From assembly GCF_030388245.1 (NCBI RefSeq), contig NZ_CP098360.1:1262501-1326500 (forward strand): 64,000 nt of DNA, in the 5' to 3' direction. The DNA comes from Paracoccus sp. TOH. Its GTDB lineage: Bacteria > Pseudomonadota > Alphaproteobacteria > Rhodobacterales > Rhodobacteraceae. The notes beneath the pieces were generated by a model, which searched no databases, was not told the DNA's origin, and worked only from the letters and a program-made list of their open reading frames with translations. This document shows, piece by piece, positions 9,279 to 18,393 of this stretch. The position numbers and the translations under genes are program-made. Numbering within the stretch: position 1 is the stretch's first letter; the number at the start of each line of letters is the position of its first letter.

Positions 9279-10669
9279 CCCAGCCCTTTCGCAGCTTCGT
9301 CATCTTCGCCGAGATGCGCACCGGCTCGAACCTGCTCGAGGCGACGCTGAACGGGGTCAAGCGCGTCACCTGCTTCGGCGAGGCCTTCAACCCCTACATG
9401 ATGGGTTGGCCCGACAAGGACGCGCTCAAGGGCATCACCATGGCCGAGCGCGACGCCGATCCGCACCGGCTGCTGGCGGCGATCTTCGACAAGCCGAACC
9501 ACCTGCCGGGATTCCGCTATTTCCACGACCACGACCCGCGGGTCTTCGACGCCATCATGGAGGATCGGGCCTGCGCCAAGATCATCCTGACCCGCAACCC
9601 GGTGGACAGCTATGTCTCGACCGCGCTGGCGCGGGCCACCAACCAGTGGAAGCTGAACGAGACCGAGACCCCGATCCCCGCCGCCGCCCGCTTCGACGCC
9701 GAGGAATTCCGCCAGGTGGTGGGCGAGATCGAGGCGTTCCAGCTGAAGGTGCTGCACCGCCTGCAGGTCACCGGTCAGGCCGGCTTCTGGCTGGGCTACG
9801 AGGATCTGCGCGACGCCGAGGTGATGACCGGGCTGCTGCATTGGCTCGGCCGCACCGACCTCGAGCGGGTCGAGCCGGCCAACGACCAGGTGCCGCAGAA
9901 CCCGCGCGAGCTTGCCGAGAAGGTCGAGAATTTCGACGAGATGCAGGCGGAGCTGGCACGCCTCGATCCGTTCATGCTGCGCCGCATCCCGAATTTCGAG
10001 CCGCGCAAGGGTCCGGCCGTGCCCTCGTTCCTGGGGGCCGAGGCGGGCAAGGGGCTGATCTTCATGCCGATCAAGGGCGGGCCGACCGGCCCGGTCGGGG
10101 GTTGGCTGCGGCGGATGGGCGATGTCGCGGGCGATTTCAACCAGAACAGCCTGCGGCAATGGAAGCGCCAGCATGTCGGCCACCGCAGCTTCACCGTGCT
10201 GCGCCACCCGCTGCTGCGCGCCTGGGCGGCCTTCGACAGCCTGCTGCGCGGCAAGAATGCCGAGCTGCGCCAGTTGATGCGGCAGATCCATCGCGTCGCC
10301 CTGCCGCCGGATCAGGAACTGGCCGGGCTGGACCAGGGCCGCAAGGCCGAACTGTTCGCGGCCTTCCTCGACTTCCTGCGCCGCAACCTGAACGGCCAGA
10401 CCACGCTGCCGGCCTATCCCGGCTGGGCCAGCCAGTCCGAGGTGCTGGCCGGTTTCGCCCGCTTCGGCGCCCCCGACATGCTGCTGCGCGAATCGGACCT
10501 GCCGCGCGACCTGTCCTGGCTTGCCGCCAGCGCCGGCATCCGGGCGCCGGCGGATTTCCCCGATCCCGATCCCTTTCCCGCCTTCCTGAACGAACAGGAA
10601 CTGCGCGGCGCGGCGAAAAAAGCCTATCTGCGCGATTACGTCGCCTTCGGCTTCGGCGGCCAGCCCTGA
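9275..10669 (+). CDS. Two-part sulfotransferase (Stf0-like plus second sulfotransferase-like half)
   Basis: 464 residues, ATG overlapping the previous stop. Residues 7-24 (SFVIFAEMRTGSNLLEAT) look like the 5'-phosphosulfate loop of PAPS sulfotransferases (Stf0/NodH type), and IILTRNPVDSYVS at 103-115 like the 3'-phosphate motif. Unusually, the second half carries FTVLRHPLLRAWAAF at 306-320, the 3'-phosphate motif seen in Sulfotransfer_2 enzymes, with no clear second 5' loop. It probably sulfates the sugar built by the three preceding enzymes, with PAP removed by CysQ. The acceptor is unknown. The stop directly abuts the convergent EamA gene. Confidence 0.78.
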   Translation: MTQPFRSFVIFAEMRTGSNLLEATLNGVKRVTCFGEAFNPYMMGWPDKDALKGITMAERDADPHRLLAAIFDKPNHLPGFRYFHDHDPRVFDAIMEDRACAKIILTRNPVDSYVSTALARATNQWKLNETETPIPAAARFDAEEFRQVVGEIEAFQLKVLHRLQVTGQAGFWLGYEDLRDAEVMTGLLHWLGRTDLERVEPANDQVPQNPRELAEKVENFDEMQAELARLDPFMLRRIPNFEPRKGPAVPSFLGAEAGKGLIFMPIKGGPTGPVGGWLRRMGDVAGDFNQNSLRQWKRQHVGHRSFTVLRHPLLRAWAAFDSLLRGKNAELRQLMRQIHRVALPPDQELAGLDQGRKAELFAAFLDFLRRNLNGQTTLPAYPGWASQSEVLAGFARFGAPDMLLRESDLPRDLSWLAASAGIRAPADFPDPDPFPAFLNEQELRGAAKKAYLRDYVAFGFGGQP

Positions 10670-11602
10670 TCAACCCTGCGGGGTCATGGCCTTGCGCTGG
10701 CGGTTGCGTTCAAGACCCAGCCGCCGCTCGCGCCAGATGATCAGGATGCCGGCCAGGATCACCAGCGCGGCGCCGGCCAGCATGGTCAGCGTCGGCGCCT
10801 CGCCGAAGACGTACCAGCCGATGGCCAGCGCCAGCAGCATCGAGCAATATTCGAAGGGCGCGATCAGCGAGGCATCGGCAAAGCGATAGGCCAAGGTCAG
10901 CAGGATCTGCGCGAGCCCGCCCAGCAGGCCGATGGCGATCAGCGTCAGCGTGGTTTGCAGATCCGTCGCCACCCAGCCGAAGGGCAGGGTCAGCAGTCCC
11001 AGCACCGTCGAGGTCAGCGAGAACCAGAACACGATGGCCGAGGTCTGCTCCTCCTGCGCGAGCTTGCGCACGAAGATCATCGCCAGCGCTGTGCAGGCCG
11101 CCGCCGACAGCGCCACCATGGCGCCCAGGCTGTGCTGCAGGCCGCCGGTGCCCTGGCCCAGCCGGGGCGACAGCACGATCACCACCCCGACCAGCCCCAG
11201 CAGCACCATGCCCAGGCGAAAGGCCCGCACCTCTTCGCCCAGGAACATCGCGGCAAAGATCACCGTCATCAGCGGCGCGGCATAGCCCAGTGTGGTGGCC
11301 TCGGGGAAGGGCAGCAGCGCCAGCCCCCAGAAGCTCAGCACCATGGCGCAGGTGCCGATGATGCCGCGATAGAAATGCCCGATCGGGCGAAAGGTGCGCA
11401 GCCCGGTGCGCAGGTCGCCCCGCCAGGCCAGCCAGCCCAGGATCACCGGAATGGCGAAGAACGAGCGAAAGAACACCTGCTGGCCCGGCGGCACGCCCAG
11501 GCCGTCCTCGGAGGTGGCCTTGACCAGTGTGCCCATCAGCGTGAACACCACGACGCTGAGGCATTTCAGGATGACGCCGCGCAGCGGGCTGTGAGGGATC
11601 AT
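10670..11602 (-). CDS. EamA-family (DMT) transporter
   Basis: 310-residue inner-membrane protein with about ten hydrophobic segments arranged as two EamA repeats; typical pieces are [20 protein letters not shown] in the first and [21 protein letters not shown] in the second. The family (RhaT/YdcZ/RarD relatives) exports amino acids, metabolites or drugs; the substrate cannot be read here. ATG 11602 overlaps the queG stop by four bases, so it is the last gene of a gst-queG-eamA unit. Confidence 0.88.
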   Translation of the reverse strand: MIPHSPLRGVILKCLSVVVFTLMGTLVKATSEDGLGVPPGQQVFFRSFFAIPVILGWLAWRGDLRTGLRTFRPIGHFYRGIIGTCAMVLSFWGLALLPFPEATTLGYAAPLMTVIFAAMFLGEEVRAFRLGMVLLGLVGVVIVLSPRLGQGTGGLQHSLGAMVALSAAACTALAMIFVRKLAQEEQTSAIVFWFSLTSTVLGLLTLPFGWVATDLQTTLTLIAIGLLGGLAQILLTLAYRFADASLIAPFEYCSMLLALAIGWYVFGEAPTLTMLAGAALVILAGILIIWRERRLGLERNRQRKAMTPQG

Positions 11603-12651
11603 GGCAGGCGCTCGCAGGTCCAGCGTGCCGCATCGGCGACGGCGGGGTCGGGGTCGTTCAGCAAGCCATCGGCCACGGGGCGCAGATGCGCAAGCCCCGA
11701 ATTGCCGATGGCGTAAAGCACGTTCCTGACCATGCGATCGCGGCCGATGCGCTTGATCGGGCTACCCGAGAAGCGTTCGCGGAAGCCCGCGTCGTCGAGC
11801 TGCGCCAGCTCGGCCAGCGCCGGGCCGCCATGCGGGCCGTGATAACGCAGCTCGGTCGCGGCTTGCGCGAACTTGTTCCAGGGACAGGCGGCCAGGCAGT
11901 CGTCGCAGCCATAGATGCGGTTCCCGAGCATCGGCCGCAGTTCGGGGTCGACCGGCCCCTTGTGCTCGATGGTCAGGTAGGAGATGCAGCGCCGCGCATC
12001 CAGCTGATAGGGCGCCGGAAAGGCCCCGGTCGGGCAGGCGTCGAGGCAGGCCCGGCAGGAGCCGCAATGGCTGCGCTCGGCCGCGTCCCGGGGCAGGTCC
12101 AGCGTGGTGAAGATCGCGCCCAGGAAGAACCAGCTGCCCAGATCGCGCGACAGCAGGTTGGTGTGCTTGCCCTGCCAGCCCAGCCCCGCCGCCTGCGCCA
12201 GCGGCTTTTCCATCACCGGGGCGGTGTCGACGAAAACCTTGATCTCGCAGCCGGTCAGCCCGACCAGCCAGCCGCCCAGCCGTTTCAGCCGCTTCTTGAC
12301 CAGGTCGTGATAGTCCTTGCCCTGGGCATAGACGCTGACCGCGCCGCGGTCCTTGTAATGGATGACCTCCATCGGGTCATGCTCGGGGGTGTAAAGCTCG
12401 GCCAGCATGACGACCGACCGCGCCTCGGGCCAGAGGCCGGCGGGCGAGGCGCGCCAATGCGTCCGTTCGGCCATCCAGCCCATCTGGCCGTGGCGGCCCT
12501 GCTCTAGAAAGGCCGCCAGCCGTCCGGGCAAGCCGGGCACCGCATCGGGGGCGCAAATGCCGAGGGCCGAGAAACCCTCGGCCCGCGCCTGACCCTCGAG
12601 CCGGGAACGGATCTCGGCCGGGTCGGTCGGCCTAGAAGTCGAGCAGGGCAT
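11599..12651 (-). CDS. queG: Epoxyqueuosine reductase
   Basis: Cobalamin- and iron-sulfur-dependent enzyme that reduces epoxyqueuosine to queuosine in tRNA wobble positions. 350 residues from ATG 12651. The two ferredoxin-like cysteine clusters are complete: [16 protein letters not shown] and [12 protein letters not shown]. The DUF1730 part ([39 protein letters not shown]) precedes them. The chosen start lies 20 bases inside the gst gene; its ribosome site is weak, so translation may be coupled to gst. A longer reading from 12729 would overlap gst heavily and is less likely. Confidence 0.93.
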   Translation of the reverse strand: MPCSTSRPTDPAEIRSRLEGQARAEGFSALGICAPDAVPGLPGRLAAFLEQGRHGQMGWMAERTHWRASPAGLWPEARSVVMLAELYTPEHDPMEVIHYKDRGAVSVYAQGKDYHDLVKKRLKRLGGWLVGLTGCEIKVFVDTAPVMEKPLAQAAGLGWQGKHTNLLSRDLGSWFFLGAIFTTLDLPRDAAERSHCGSCRACLDACPTGAFPAPYQLDARRCISYLTIEHKGPVDPELRPMLGNRIYGCDDCLAACPWNKFAQAATELRYHGPHGGPALAELAQLDDAGFRERFSGSPIKRIGRDRMVRNVLYAIGNSGLAHLRPVADGLLNDPDPAVADAARWTCERLP

Positions 12652-13321
12652 AATGCGGCGCCGGGTGCACCCCAGGCAGGTGGTCGGCCAGCAGGCTGCG
12701 GAAGGCGGGCCGCGACTTGATCTTGGCATACCATTCCTGCACCTCGGCCGAATGGGTCCAGTCCACGTCCGAGATGTAGTCGAGGCAGGACAGATGCGCC
12801 GCGGCGGCGAAATCGGCCAGCGTCATCACGTCGCCCGCCAGCCAGCGGCGATGTTCCAGCAGGCTTTTCATGTAGTCGAGATGATAACGGATCGCCGACA
12901 GCCCGGCCTTGACGGTGCGCGAATCCGGGTAGCCCAGCCGCATCACCTTCTTCCAGACCCGTTCGGTCATCACCGGCCGGGTCACCTCGGCGTTGAACTT
13001 GTCGTCGAACCAGGCGCAGAGCCGGCGGACCTCGTAGCGCTCGATGGCGGCATGGGGCATCAGCGCCGGCTGCGGCTGCACCTCGTCCAGGTATTCGCAG
13101 ATCGCCTGGCTTTCCGCCAGCAGCCGCCCGTCCATGCGCAGCACCGGCAGCTTGCCCGCCGGGTTGCGGCGCAGGATCTCGGACCCCGGCTCCCAGAAGC
13201 GGTCCTCGACCAGCTCGACCTCGATCCGCTTTTCGGCCAGCACCAGCCGGACCTTGCGGCAGAACGGCGACAGGGCGACGTGGTAAAGGCGGATGGTGGA
13301 ACTGGGCGAGGAAGTATTCAT
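12632..13321 (-). CDS. Glutathione S-transferase family protein
   Basis: 229-residue cytosolic protein with the thioredoxin-like N-terminal domain ([20 protein letters not shown], then [13 protein letters not shown] and [14 protein letters not shown], the glutathione-binding SES-type loop) and an alpha-helical C-terminal domain ([23 protein letters not shown]). ATG 13321 is chosen because upstream in-frame sequence has no family similarity; no clear ribosome site. The Ser/Cys in SPFCRK may be catalytic. Substrate unknown. Confidence 0.9.
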   Translation of the reverse strand: MNTSSPSSTIRLYHVALSPFCRKVRLVLAEKRIEVELVEDRFWEPGSEILRRNPAGKLPVLRMDGRLLAESQAICEYLDEVQPQPALMPHAAIERYEVRRLCAWFDDKFNAEVTRPVMTERVWKKVMRLGYPDSRTVKAGLSAIRYHLDYMKSLLEHRRWLAGDVMTLADFAAAAHLSCLDYISDVDWTHSAEVQEWYAKIKSRPAFRSLLADHLPGVHPAPHYALLDF

Positions 13322-13404
13322 GAGGGGAAACCGTTCGTTCGCGGGCTTCCGGTTGATACGCCCGGGCGCGCGCGGATTCAACCGTCCTGGCGCTGCGGGG
13401 CAGA

Positions 13405-14163
13405 TCAGCGCTCAAGCACCAGGCAGGAATCGCGGCCATCCGCCCGGATCGTCTGCGCGCCGCTGACGATCGCGCGGGTGCGGGCCGAGCCGGTCTGCGG
13501 GTTGCGCGTGCGCGGCGCCGGCAGGATCGAAGCCAGCGCCGCCGCCTGCCGCAGGCTCAGCTTGTCGGGCGTGGTCTGATAGTAATATTCCGCCGCAGCC
13601 TTGATCCCGAAGACGCCGCGGCCGAATTCGGCGATGTTCAGATAGACCTCGACGATGCGGCGCTTGGACCACAGCGCCTCGATCATCGGGGTATAGGCGG
13701 TTTCCATCACCTTGCGCGGCCAGCTGCGCCCCTGCCACAGGAACACGTTCTTGGCGGTCTGCTGGCTGATGGTCGAGGCGCCGCGCGACGAGCCCGAGGC
13801 GATGACCCGGCGGATCTCGACCATGTCGAAACCCCAGTGGTTGCAGAAATTGGCATCCTCGGCCGCGACCACGGCGCGGACCATGTGCGGCGAGATCGCG
13901 TCCAGGCCGACCCATGCGCGCTCGGCCCGACCGGGAAATTCGCGCTGGCCCTGGATGATGGTCCAGGTGGTCGGCGGGTTGATGAAGGAAAACAGGAAGA
14001 CCAGCACGAACATCAGCGCCAGCAGCCGGGCGCCGATCCAGGAAAACCAGCCCCAGAACCACAGCGCCATGCGCCTGAACGGCCGCCAGCGCCGGCGGGC
14101 GCGGGGCGTCGGCGGCTCGGTCAGCGCCTCGGGGTCTTCCAGGGTGTCCATGCGGCGGGGCAT
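13405..14163 (-). CDS. mtgA: Monofunctional biosynthetic peptidoglycan transglycosylase
   Basis: Polymerises lipid II into glycan strands at the outer face of the inner membrane. 252 residues: one N-terminal membrane anchor (LALMFVLVFLFSFINPP) then a GT51 domain with EDANFCNHWGFD, the SSRGASTISQQTAKNVFLWQ motif and RRIVEVYLNIAEFGRGVFG. No transpeptidase domain, so monofunctional. Both ATG 14163 and ATG 14151 are possible starts. Confidence 0.94.
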   Translation of the reverse strand: MPRRMDTLEDPEALTEPPTPRARRRWRPFRRMALWFWGWFSWIGARLLALMFVLVFLFSFINPPTTWTIIQGQREFPGRAERAWVGLDAISPHMVRAVVAAEDANFCNHWGFDMVEIRRVIASGSSRGASTISQQTAKNVFLWQGRSWPRKVMETAYTPMIEALWSKRRIVEVYLNIAEFGRGVFGIKAAAEYYYQTTPDKLSLRQAAALASILPAPRTRNPQTGSARTRAIVSGAQTIRADGRDSCLVLER

Positions 14164-14202
14164 GGCCGCGTCCTGTCACGGCCATGCCCCTTGCGTCAAG
14201 CG

Positions 14203-14763
14203 TCAGGCTGGGGTCGGCGGAACCGAGGCGGCCGGCTGGTCCGCCTGAGGCACGCCAAGCGCCGTGCCCAGCTTGCCGCCGGCAAAGGCCTCGCGCAGGC
14301 GGTCTTCCTCGGCATCGGGCAGCGAGGTCTGCAGCACCCGGCCGCGCAGGTGGAAGCCTTCCAGCCGCGCCAGAACCTTGTCGGCGGTCATTTTGCGCAC
14401 CAGGATGAAGACGGCCGAGCCGCCGGGCGGGATGGACTGGCCAAGCCCGCGCATGAAATCGTCATTGATGCCGATATCCGAGAGCTTGCCGGCAATGGCG
14501 CCGGCGCCGGCGCCCACCGCGGCGCCGATCAGCGGGTTCAGGAAGATCAGCCCGACCAGCGTGCCCCAGAAGCCGCCGCCAAGCGCGCCGGCCGCGGTCA
14601 GGTTCACGGCCTGGTGCAACTGGATGTCTTCGGCCGTGGGGCGGGTGACGACCACCGCGTCCTCAAGCTCGATCAGGTATTCCTTCTGCATCTTGACCAG
14701 TTCGGTGCGCAGCTCGAAGCCGGTCGCCTCGTCGTCGAAGGCGATGACAAGCAGGTCGGACAT
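14203..14763 (-). CDS. DUF1269 family membrane protein
   Basis: 186 residues with a central glycine-rich hydrophobic stretch (AAGALGGGFWGTLVGLIFL, then IGAAVGAGAGAIAGKL), flanked by a soluble N-terminal part (MSDLLVIAFDDEATGF) and a C-terminal part. This pattern matches DUF1269, whose role is unknown although members are often stress-linked. Monocistronic by spacing (about 40 bases before mtgA's unit on one side and 115 bases to the PPC gene on the other). Confidence 0.82.
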   Translation of the reverse strand: MSDLLVIAFDDEATGFELRTELVKMQKEYLIELEDAVVVTRPTAEDIQLHQAVNLTAAGALGGGFWGTLVGLIFLNPLIGAAVGAGAGAIAGKLSDIGINDDFMRGLGQSIPPGGSAVFILVRKMTADKVLARLEGFHLRGRVLQTSLPDAEEDRLREAFAGGKLGTALGVPQADQPAASVPPTPA

Positions 14764-14878
14764 GGCGGGATCCTCTTGACTGATGACGGCGGGGCAACGC
14801 CCCGGCGGCGGAGCGGGTTCCCCGCCGTGACGCCGGGTCGCAGGGGGCGGAGCGGCCCCGGACCGGCGGGCCGCGTTC

Positions 14879-15295
14879 CTATGGCGCGGGCCGCACGATC
14901 AGTTCGTCATGGCCGGAAAGCGGGCAGGGTGCGCGGGCGAAGCCCAGATCGTCCAGGATCAGCACCACGATCTCGGCCGTGGTGTAGATTTCGCAGCCCG
15001 GCAGCAGGTGGCCGCCGAAGGCCCGGCCCTCGGCATCGGCGATGGTCAGATGCAGGTGCTGGCCGGCGGGGTCGATGGTGCCGGTCAGCGCCGTGATCTC
15101 GAAATGGCCGCGATATTCGCTGGCCTCGTCCCGGTTCGCGTGCCGGATCACCGCGCGGGTCAGGCTGCCCACGTAGGTGACCAGCGCCATGGCCGCCGCC
15201 CCCGTCCGGCGCTGCAGGGCGCGCAGCGCCGCCAGCGGATCCTCGCCCGGCTGCAGGCGGATCGCCGCGAAGCGGCCGGAGGACAGCGGCACCAT
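14879..15295 (-). CDS. PPC/DUF296 domain DNA-binding-like protein
   Basis: 138 residues. The fold fits the PPC (plant and prokaryote conserved, DUF296) family: ATGAAAMALVTYVGSLTRA-type strand, GHFEITALTGTI, HLHLTIADAEGRAFGGHLL and GCEIYTTAEIVV. Bacterial members are trimeric, of uncertain function, sometimes linked to regulation. ATG directly follows the betC stop codon without any spacer (TGA-ATG), so translation is coupled to betC. A role tied to choline sulfate use is inferred from the operon only. Confidence 0.82.
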   Translation of the reverse strand: MVPLSSGRFAAIRLQPGEDPLAALRALQRRTGAAAMALVTYVGSLTRAVIRHANRDEASEYRGHFEITALTGTIDPAGQHLHLTIADAEGRAFGGHLLPGCEIYTTAEIVVLILDDLGFARAPCPLSGHDELIVRPAP

Positions 15296-16792
15296 TCACT
15301 CGCCCCGCGGGAAGCGCTTGGATTCCTCCAGCACGTTCAGGTCCATGTGGTTGCGCATGTAGCGTTCCGAGGCCTGCATCAGCGGCTGGTGGTCCCAGGG
15401 GAAATAGGCGCCGTTGCGCAGCGCCTCGTAGACCACCCAGCGCCGGGCCTGGCTTTCGCGCACCTCGGCGTCATAGGCGGCCAGATCCCAGCGTTCGGCC
15501 GCCATGGCGCGCATCCGCGCCAGCACCTCGGCCGCGGCCGGGTCGGTGGCGCGGTTCTGCCGTTCGTCCGGGTCATCGGCCAGGTTGAACAGCATGTCCG
15601 GGTCGGCGGCGCAGGCGACATATTTCCAATCGCCGTCGCGCAGGCAGACCAGCGGCGCGATGCTGCCCTCGGCCGCGTATTCCATCGCCACCGGCCCGCG
15701 CCCCCCGGCGCCTTGCGCCAGCGAGCGGCCGTCGGTCCAGGGCGCCACCTCGGACATCGAGATGCCCGCGAGGTCGCAGATCGTCGGCAGCACGTCGATG
15801 GTCGAGACCGGCTGGTCCACCCGTCCCGGCGCCATCCCCGGCGCCGCGATCATCAGGGGCACGCGGGCCGAGCCTTCGAAGAAGTTCATCTTGAACCACA
15901 TGCCGCGGCTGCCCAGCATCTCGCCATGGTCGGACAGGAAGACCACGATCGCCTCCTGCCGCGTGCGCTCCAGCACGTCCATGATCTCGCCCAGCTTGTC
16001 GTCGACATAGGAGATGTTGGCGAAATAGCCTTGGCGGGCGCGGCGGACATGCTCGGGCGTGACCTCGAGCCCGCGCCAGTCGCTGGCATCCATCAGCCGC
16101 TGCGAATGCGGGTCCATCCGCGCGTAGGGAATCGCCTCGGGCGGTTCGAGTTCCGGGATGCCCTCGTAGAGATCCCAATACTTGCGCCGGGCGACGAAGG
16201 GGTCGTGCGGATGGGTGAAGCTGACGGTCAGACACCAGGGCCGGTCGTCGGCACCGCGCGCCAGGTCGTAGAGCTTGCGGGTGGCGTGATAGGCGACCTC
16301 GTCGTCATATTCGTACTGGTTGGTGATCTCGGCCACGCCGGCGCCGGTGACCGAGCCCAGGTTGTGATACCACCAGTCGATGCGCTCGCCCGGCTTGCGA
16401 TAATCCGGGGTCCAGCCGAAATCGGCCGGGTAGATGTCGGTGGTCAGCCGTTCCTCGAAACCGTGCAGCTGGTCGGGGCCGACGAAATGCATCTTGCCAG
16501 ACAGGCAGGTGTGATAGCCCGCCCGGCGCAGGTGATGGGCATAGGTCGGGATGTCCGAGCAGAACTCGGCGGCATTGTCATAGACCCGGGTGCGGCGCGG
16601 CAATTGCCCCGACATGAAGCTGGCCCGCCCCGGCGCGCAAAGCGGGCTGCCGGTATAGGCGTTGGCGTAACGGGTCGAGCGTTCCGCCAGCTTGCGCAGA
16701 TGCGGCACATGCAGGAACTCGGCCGGGCCGTCGGGGAACAGCACCCCCGACAGCTGGTCGGCCATCACGATCAGGATATTGGGATATTTCAA
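15296..16792 (-). CDS. betC: Choline-sulfatase
   Basis: Hydrolyses choline-O-sulfate to choline and sulfate, feeding glycine betaine synthesis and sulfur supply. 498 residues. The sulfatase motif CAPGRASFMSG (C-x-P-x-R, Cys converted to formylglycine) lies near residue 52, the metal site MADQL at the N-terminus, and FLSDHGEMLG downstream. The C-terminal choline-sulfatase region (RRWVVYEALRNGAYFPWDHQP) is typical of BetC. It starts with TTG at 16792, directly after the choX stop (TAA-TTG); no ATG alternative fits the N-terminus. Confidence 0.93.
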   Translation of the reverse strand: MKYPNILIVMADQLSGVLFPDGPAEFLHVPHLRKLAERSTRYANAYTGSPLCAPGRASFMSGQLPRRTRVYDNAAEFCSDIPTYAHHLRRAGYHTCLSGKMHFVGPDQLHGFEERLTTDIYPADFGWTPDYRKPGERIDWWYHNLGSVTGAGVAEITNQYEYDDEVAYHATRKLYDLARGADDRPWCLTVSFTHPHDPFVARRKYWDLYEGIPELEPPEAIPYARMDPHSQRLMDASDWRGLEVTPEHVRRARQGYFANISYVDDKLGEIMDVLERTRQEAIVVFLSDHGEMLGSRGMWFKMNFFEGSARVPLMIAAPGMAPGRVDQPVSTIDVLPTICDLAGISMSEVAPWTDGRSLAQGAGGRGPVAMEYAAEGSIAPLVCLRDGDWKYVACAADPDMLFNLADDPDERQNRATDPAAAEVLARMRAMAAERWDLAAYDAEVRESQARRWVVYEALRNGAYFPWDHQPLMQASERYMRNHMDLNVLEESKRFPRGE

Positions 16793-17755
16793 TTACTTCA
16801 CCGATGCCATGACTGCTTCAGCGCCGGGTTTTCCATCCAGGGTGGTCACGCCGTCAAGCCATTTCGCCACCGCATCGGGGTTCTGGGCGATCCAGCCCCG
16901 CGCCGCTTCGACCGCATCGACGCCGTCGTCGAGGATCTTGCCCATCAGCACGTTTTCCTGATCCACGGTGAAGGTCATCTGCCTGAACAGCTTGGCGACA
17001 TTGGGGCAGGCGGCCACCCATTCCTTGCGGGCGACGGTATGGACCGTGGCGCCGCCGAAATCCGGGCCGAACTCCGCGTCCCCGCCAGCCAGATAGGTGA
17101 TCTTCAGCGTCACGTTCATCGGATGCGGTGCCCAGGCCAGAAAGACCGAGGGCGTTCCGGCGGCGTCGTTGCGCTGCACCTGCGCCAGCATGCCCTGTTC
17201 GCTCGATTCGACCAGCTCCCAGTCGCCGAGGCCGAACTTGTCCGCCTCGATCATCTTCTGGATGATCTGGTTTGCCGGCGCCCCGGGCTCGATGCCGTAG
17301 ATCTTGCCCTGGAAGGCGTCCCGATGCGCGTCGAGGCCGGCGAAATCCGCGACGGCCAGACCGGCGGCGGCATCGGTCACCGCCAGCGTGAACTTGGCGC
17401 CTTCCAGATTCTGCACCAGTTCCTCGACCTTGCCCGAGGCGTCGAGATCGTCGCGGAACTTCTGCTGCGCCGGCATCCAGTTGCCCAGGAAGACATCGGT
17501 ATCGGCGTTCTTCAGCGCCTCGTAGCCGACCGGCACCGACAGCGTGCTGATCTGCGGCGTGTAGCCCAGGCCCTGCAGCACCGCCGTGGCGACGCCGTTA
17601 GTGGCGGTGATGTCGGTCCAGCCGGGGTCCGAGAAGCGGACCGCGCCGCAGCTGGCCGGATCCTGCGCCAGCGCGGGCGAGGCGGCAACGGCGGCGGCGA
17701 GGGCGGCGACAGCGGCGGCGGGGGCAAGCGGGGAAAGCAGTGCGGATCTGGGCAT
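16793..17755 (-). CDS. choX: Choline/betaine-type ABC transporter substrate-binding protein
   Basis: 320-residue periplasmic protein of the OpuAC/ChoX type: signal peptide ending ALAQ near residue 31, FSDPGWTDITATN, LGYTPQISTL, DVFLGNWMPAQQ with the Trp used in quaternary-ammonium binding, and a second Trp in LAWAPHPMN. ATG 17755 follows a GGAG ribosome site. The usual permease (choW) and ATPase (choV) are missing from this locus; here the gene leads the choX-betC-PPC operon. Either choWV lie elsewhere or the protein serves another transporter. Confidence 0.88.
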   Translation of the reverse strand: MPRSALLSPLAPAAAVAALAAAVAASPALAQDPASCGAVRFSDPGWTDITATNGVATAVLQGLGYTPQISTLSVPVGYEALKNADTDVFLGNWMPAQQKFRDDLDASGKVEELVQNLEGAKFTLAVTDAAAGLAVADFAGLDAHRDAFQGKIYGIEPGAPANQIIQKMIEADKFGLGDWELVESSEQGMLAQVQRNDAAGTPSVFLAWAPHPMNVTLKITYLAGGDAEFGPDFGGATVHTVARKEWVAACPNVAKLFRQMTFTVDQENVLMGKILDDGVDAVEAARGWIAQNPDAVAKWLDGVTTLDGKPGAEAVMASVK

Positions 17756-17935
17756 GGTCTGATCTCCGGTTTGGGGCCGCGACCGGCAACGGGCGGCTTC
17801 GCCCGCCATCAGCCCACAGAGGGCCTGCGGGATCAAGTCTGCGATGCCGCCGGACTGCGGGCGCGGCGATTGGGGGAAAGCGGCGATCTGATCCTTGACG
17901 AATGCCTTGGGCTTGATCAAAGGTGGCGGCGTTCG

Positions 17936-18011
17936 GGGCCTGTAGCTCAATGGTCAGAGCAGGGCGCTCATAACGCCTTGGTTGGGGGTTCGAGTCCCTC
18001 CGGGCCTACCA
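17936..18011 (+). tRNA. tRNA-Ile2 (anticodon CAT, probably lysidine-modified); Met not excluded
   Basis: 76-base cloverleaf with encoded CCA. The acceptor GGGCCTG pairs with CGGGCCT, the D-arm is GTAGCTCAATGGTCAGAGC, the anticodon stem GGGCG/CGCCT carries loop CTCATAA, and the T-arm is GGGGGTTCGAGTCCCTC. Anticodon CAT allows elongator Met or Ile2; the body (GCAGG before and TTGG after the anticodon stem) is closer to Ile2 (ileX), which TilS converts to read AUA. Confidence 0.9.
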
Positions 18012-18156
18012 CCCCTTCCCCTACCTGCCGGAAATTCTTGCCGCGAGGCGGCCTTGGCCGCGATGGTCAGATGGCCAAGCATGGCACGGCCGGGGGTTCG
18101 GCCCGGCGGGGCCGGAAAGTATGGCAGGGCGCCCTTGCCGGCGCCCCGTCCCTAGG

Positions 18157-18393
18157 TCAGGCGACCTCGGCAGAAGAATTGCCGACCGTCTCCTTGATGG
18201 CCGACAGCGCCGCCTCTTCGGTCCAGGCGCGGCCGCCCGCATCGCCGCGATCCAGCATCATCCAGGTCCAGGCGCCGACGCCCGGCCCCTGCGAATCATG
18301 CGAGATGCGGCCGACGGGCCGATCGTTGAGGGTTATCGTCCAGTCCCCAGAAATGGCCTTTCCATCGACAGTCGTCGGAACGCGAGTCCACAT
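18157..18393 (-). CDS. Small conserved-looking protein of unknown function
   Basis: 78 residues, start ATG 18393 behind AAAGGACCT. The sequence (GDWTITLNDRPVGRISHDSQ, then GAWTWMML) has the alternating pattern of a small beta-rich domain and ends in an acidic helix (WTEEAALSAIKETVG). No signal peptide or membrane segment. I do not recognise the family. The clear ribosome site and separate coding frame support a real gene; it stands alone between tRNA-Ile2 and cspA. Confidence 0.6.
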   Translation of the reverse strand: MWTRVPTTVDGKAISGDWTITLNDRPVGRISHDSQGPGVGAWTWMMLDRGDAGGRAWTEEAALSAIKETVGNSSAEVA

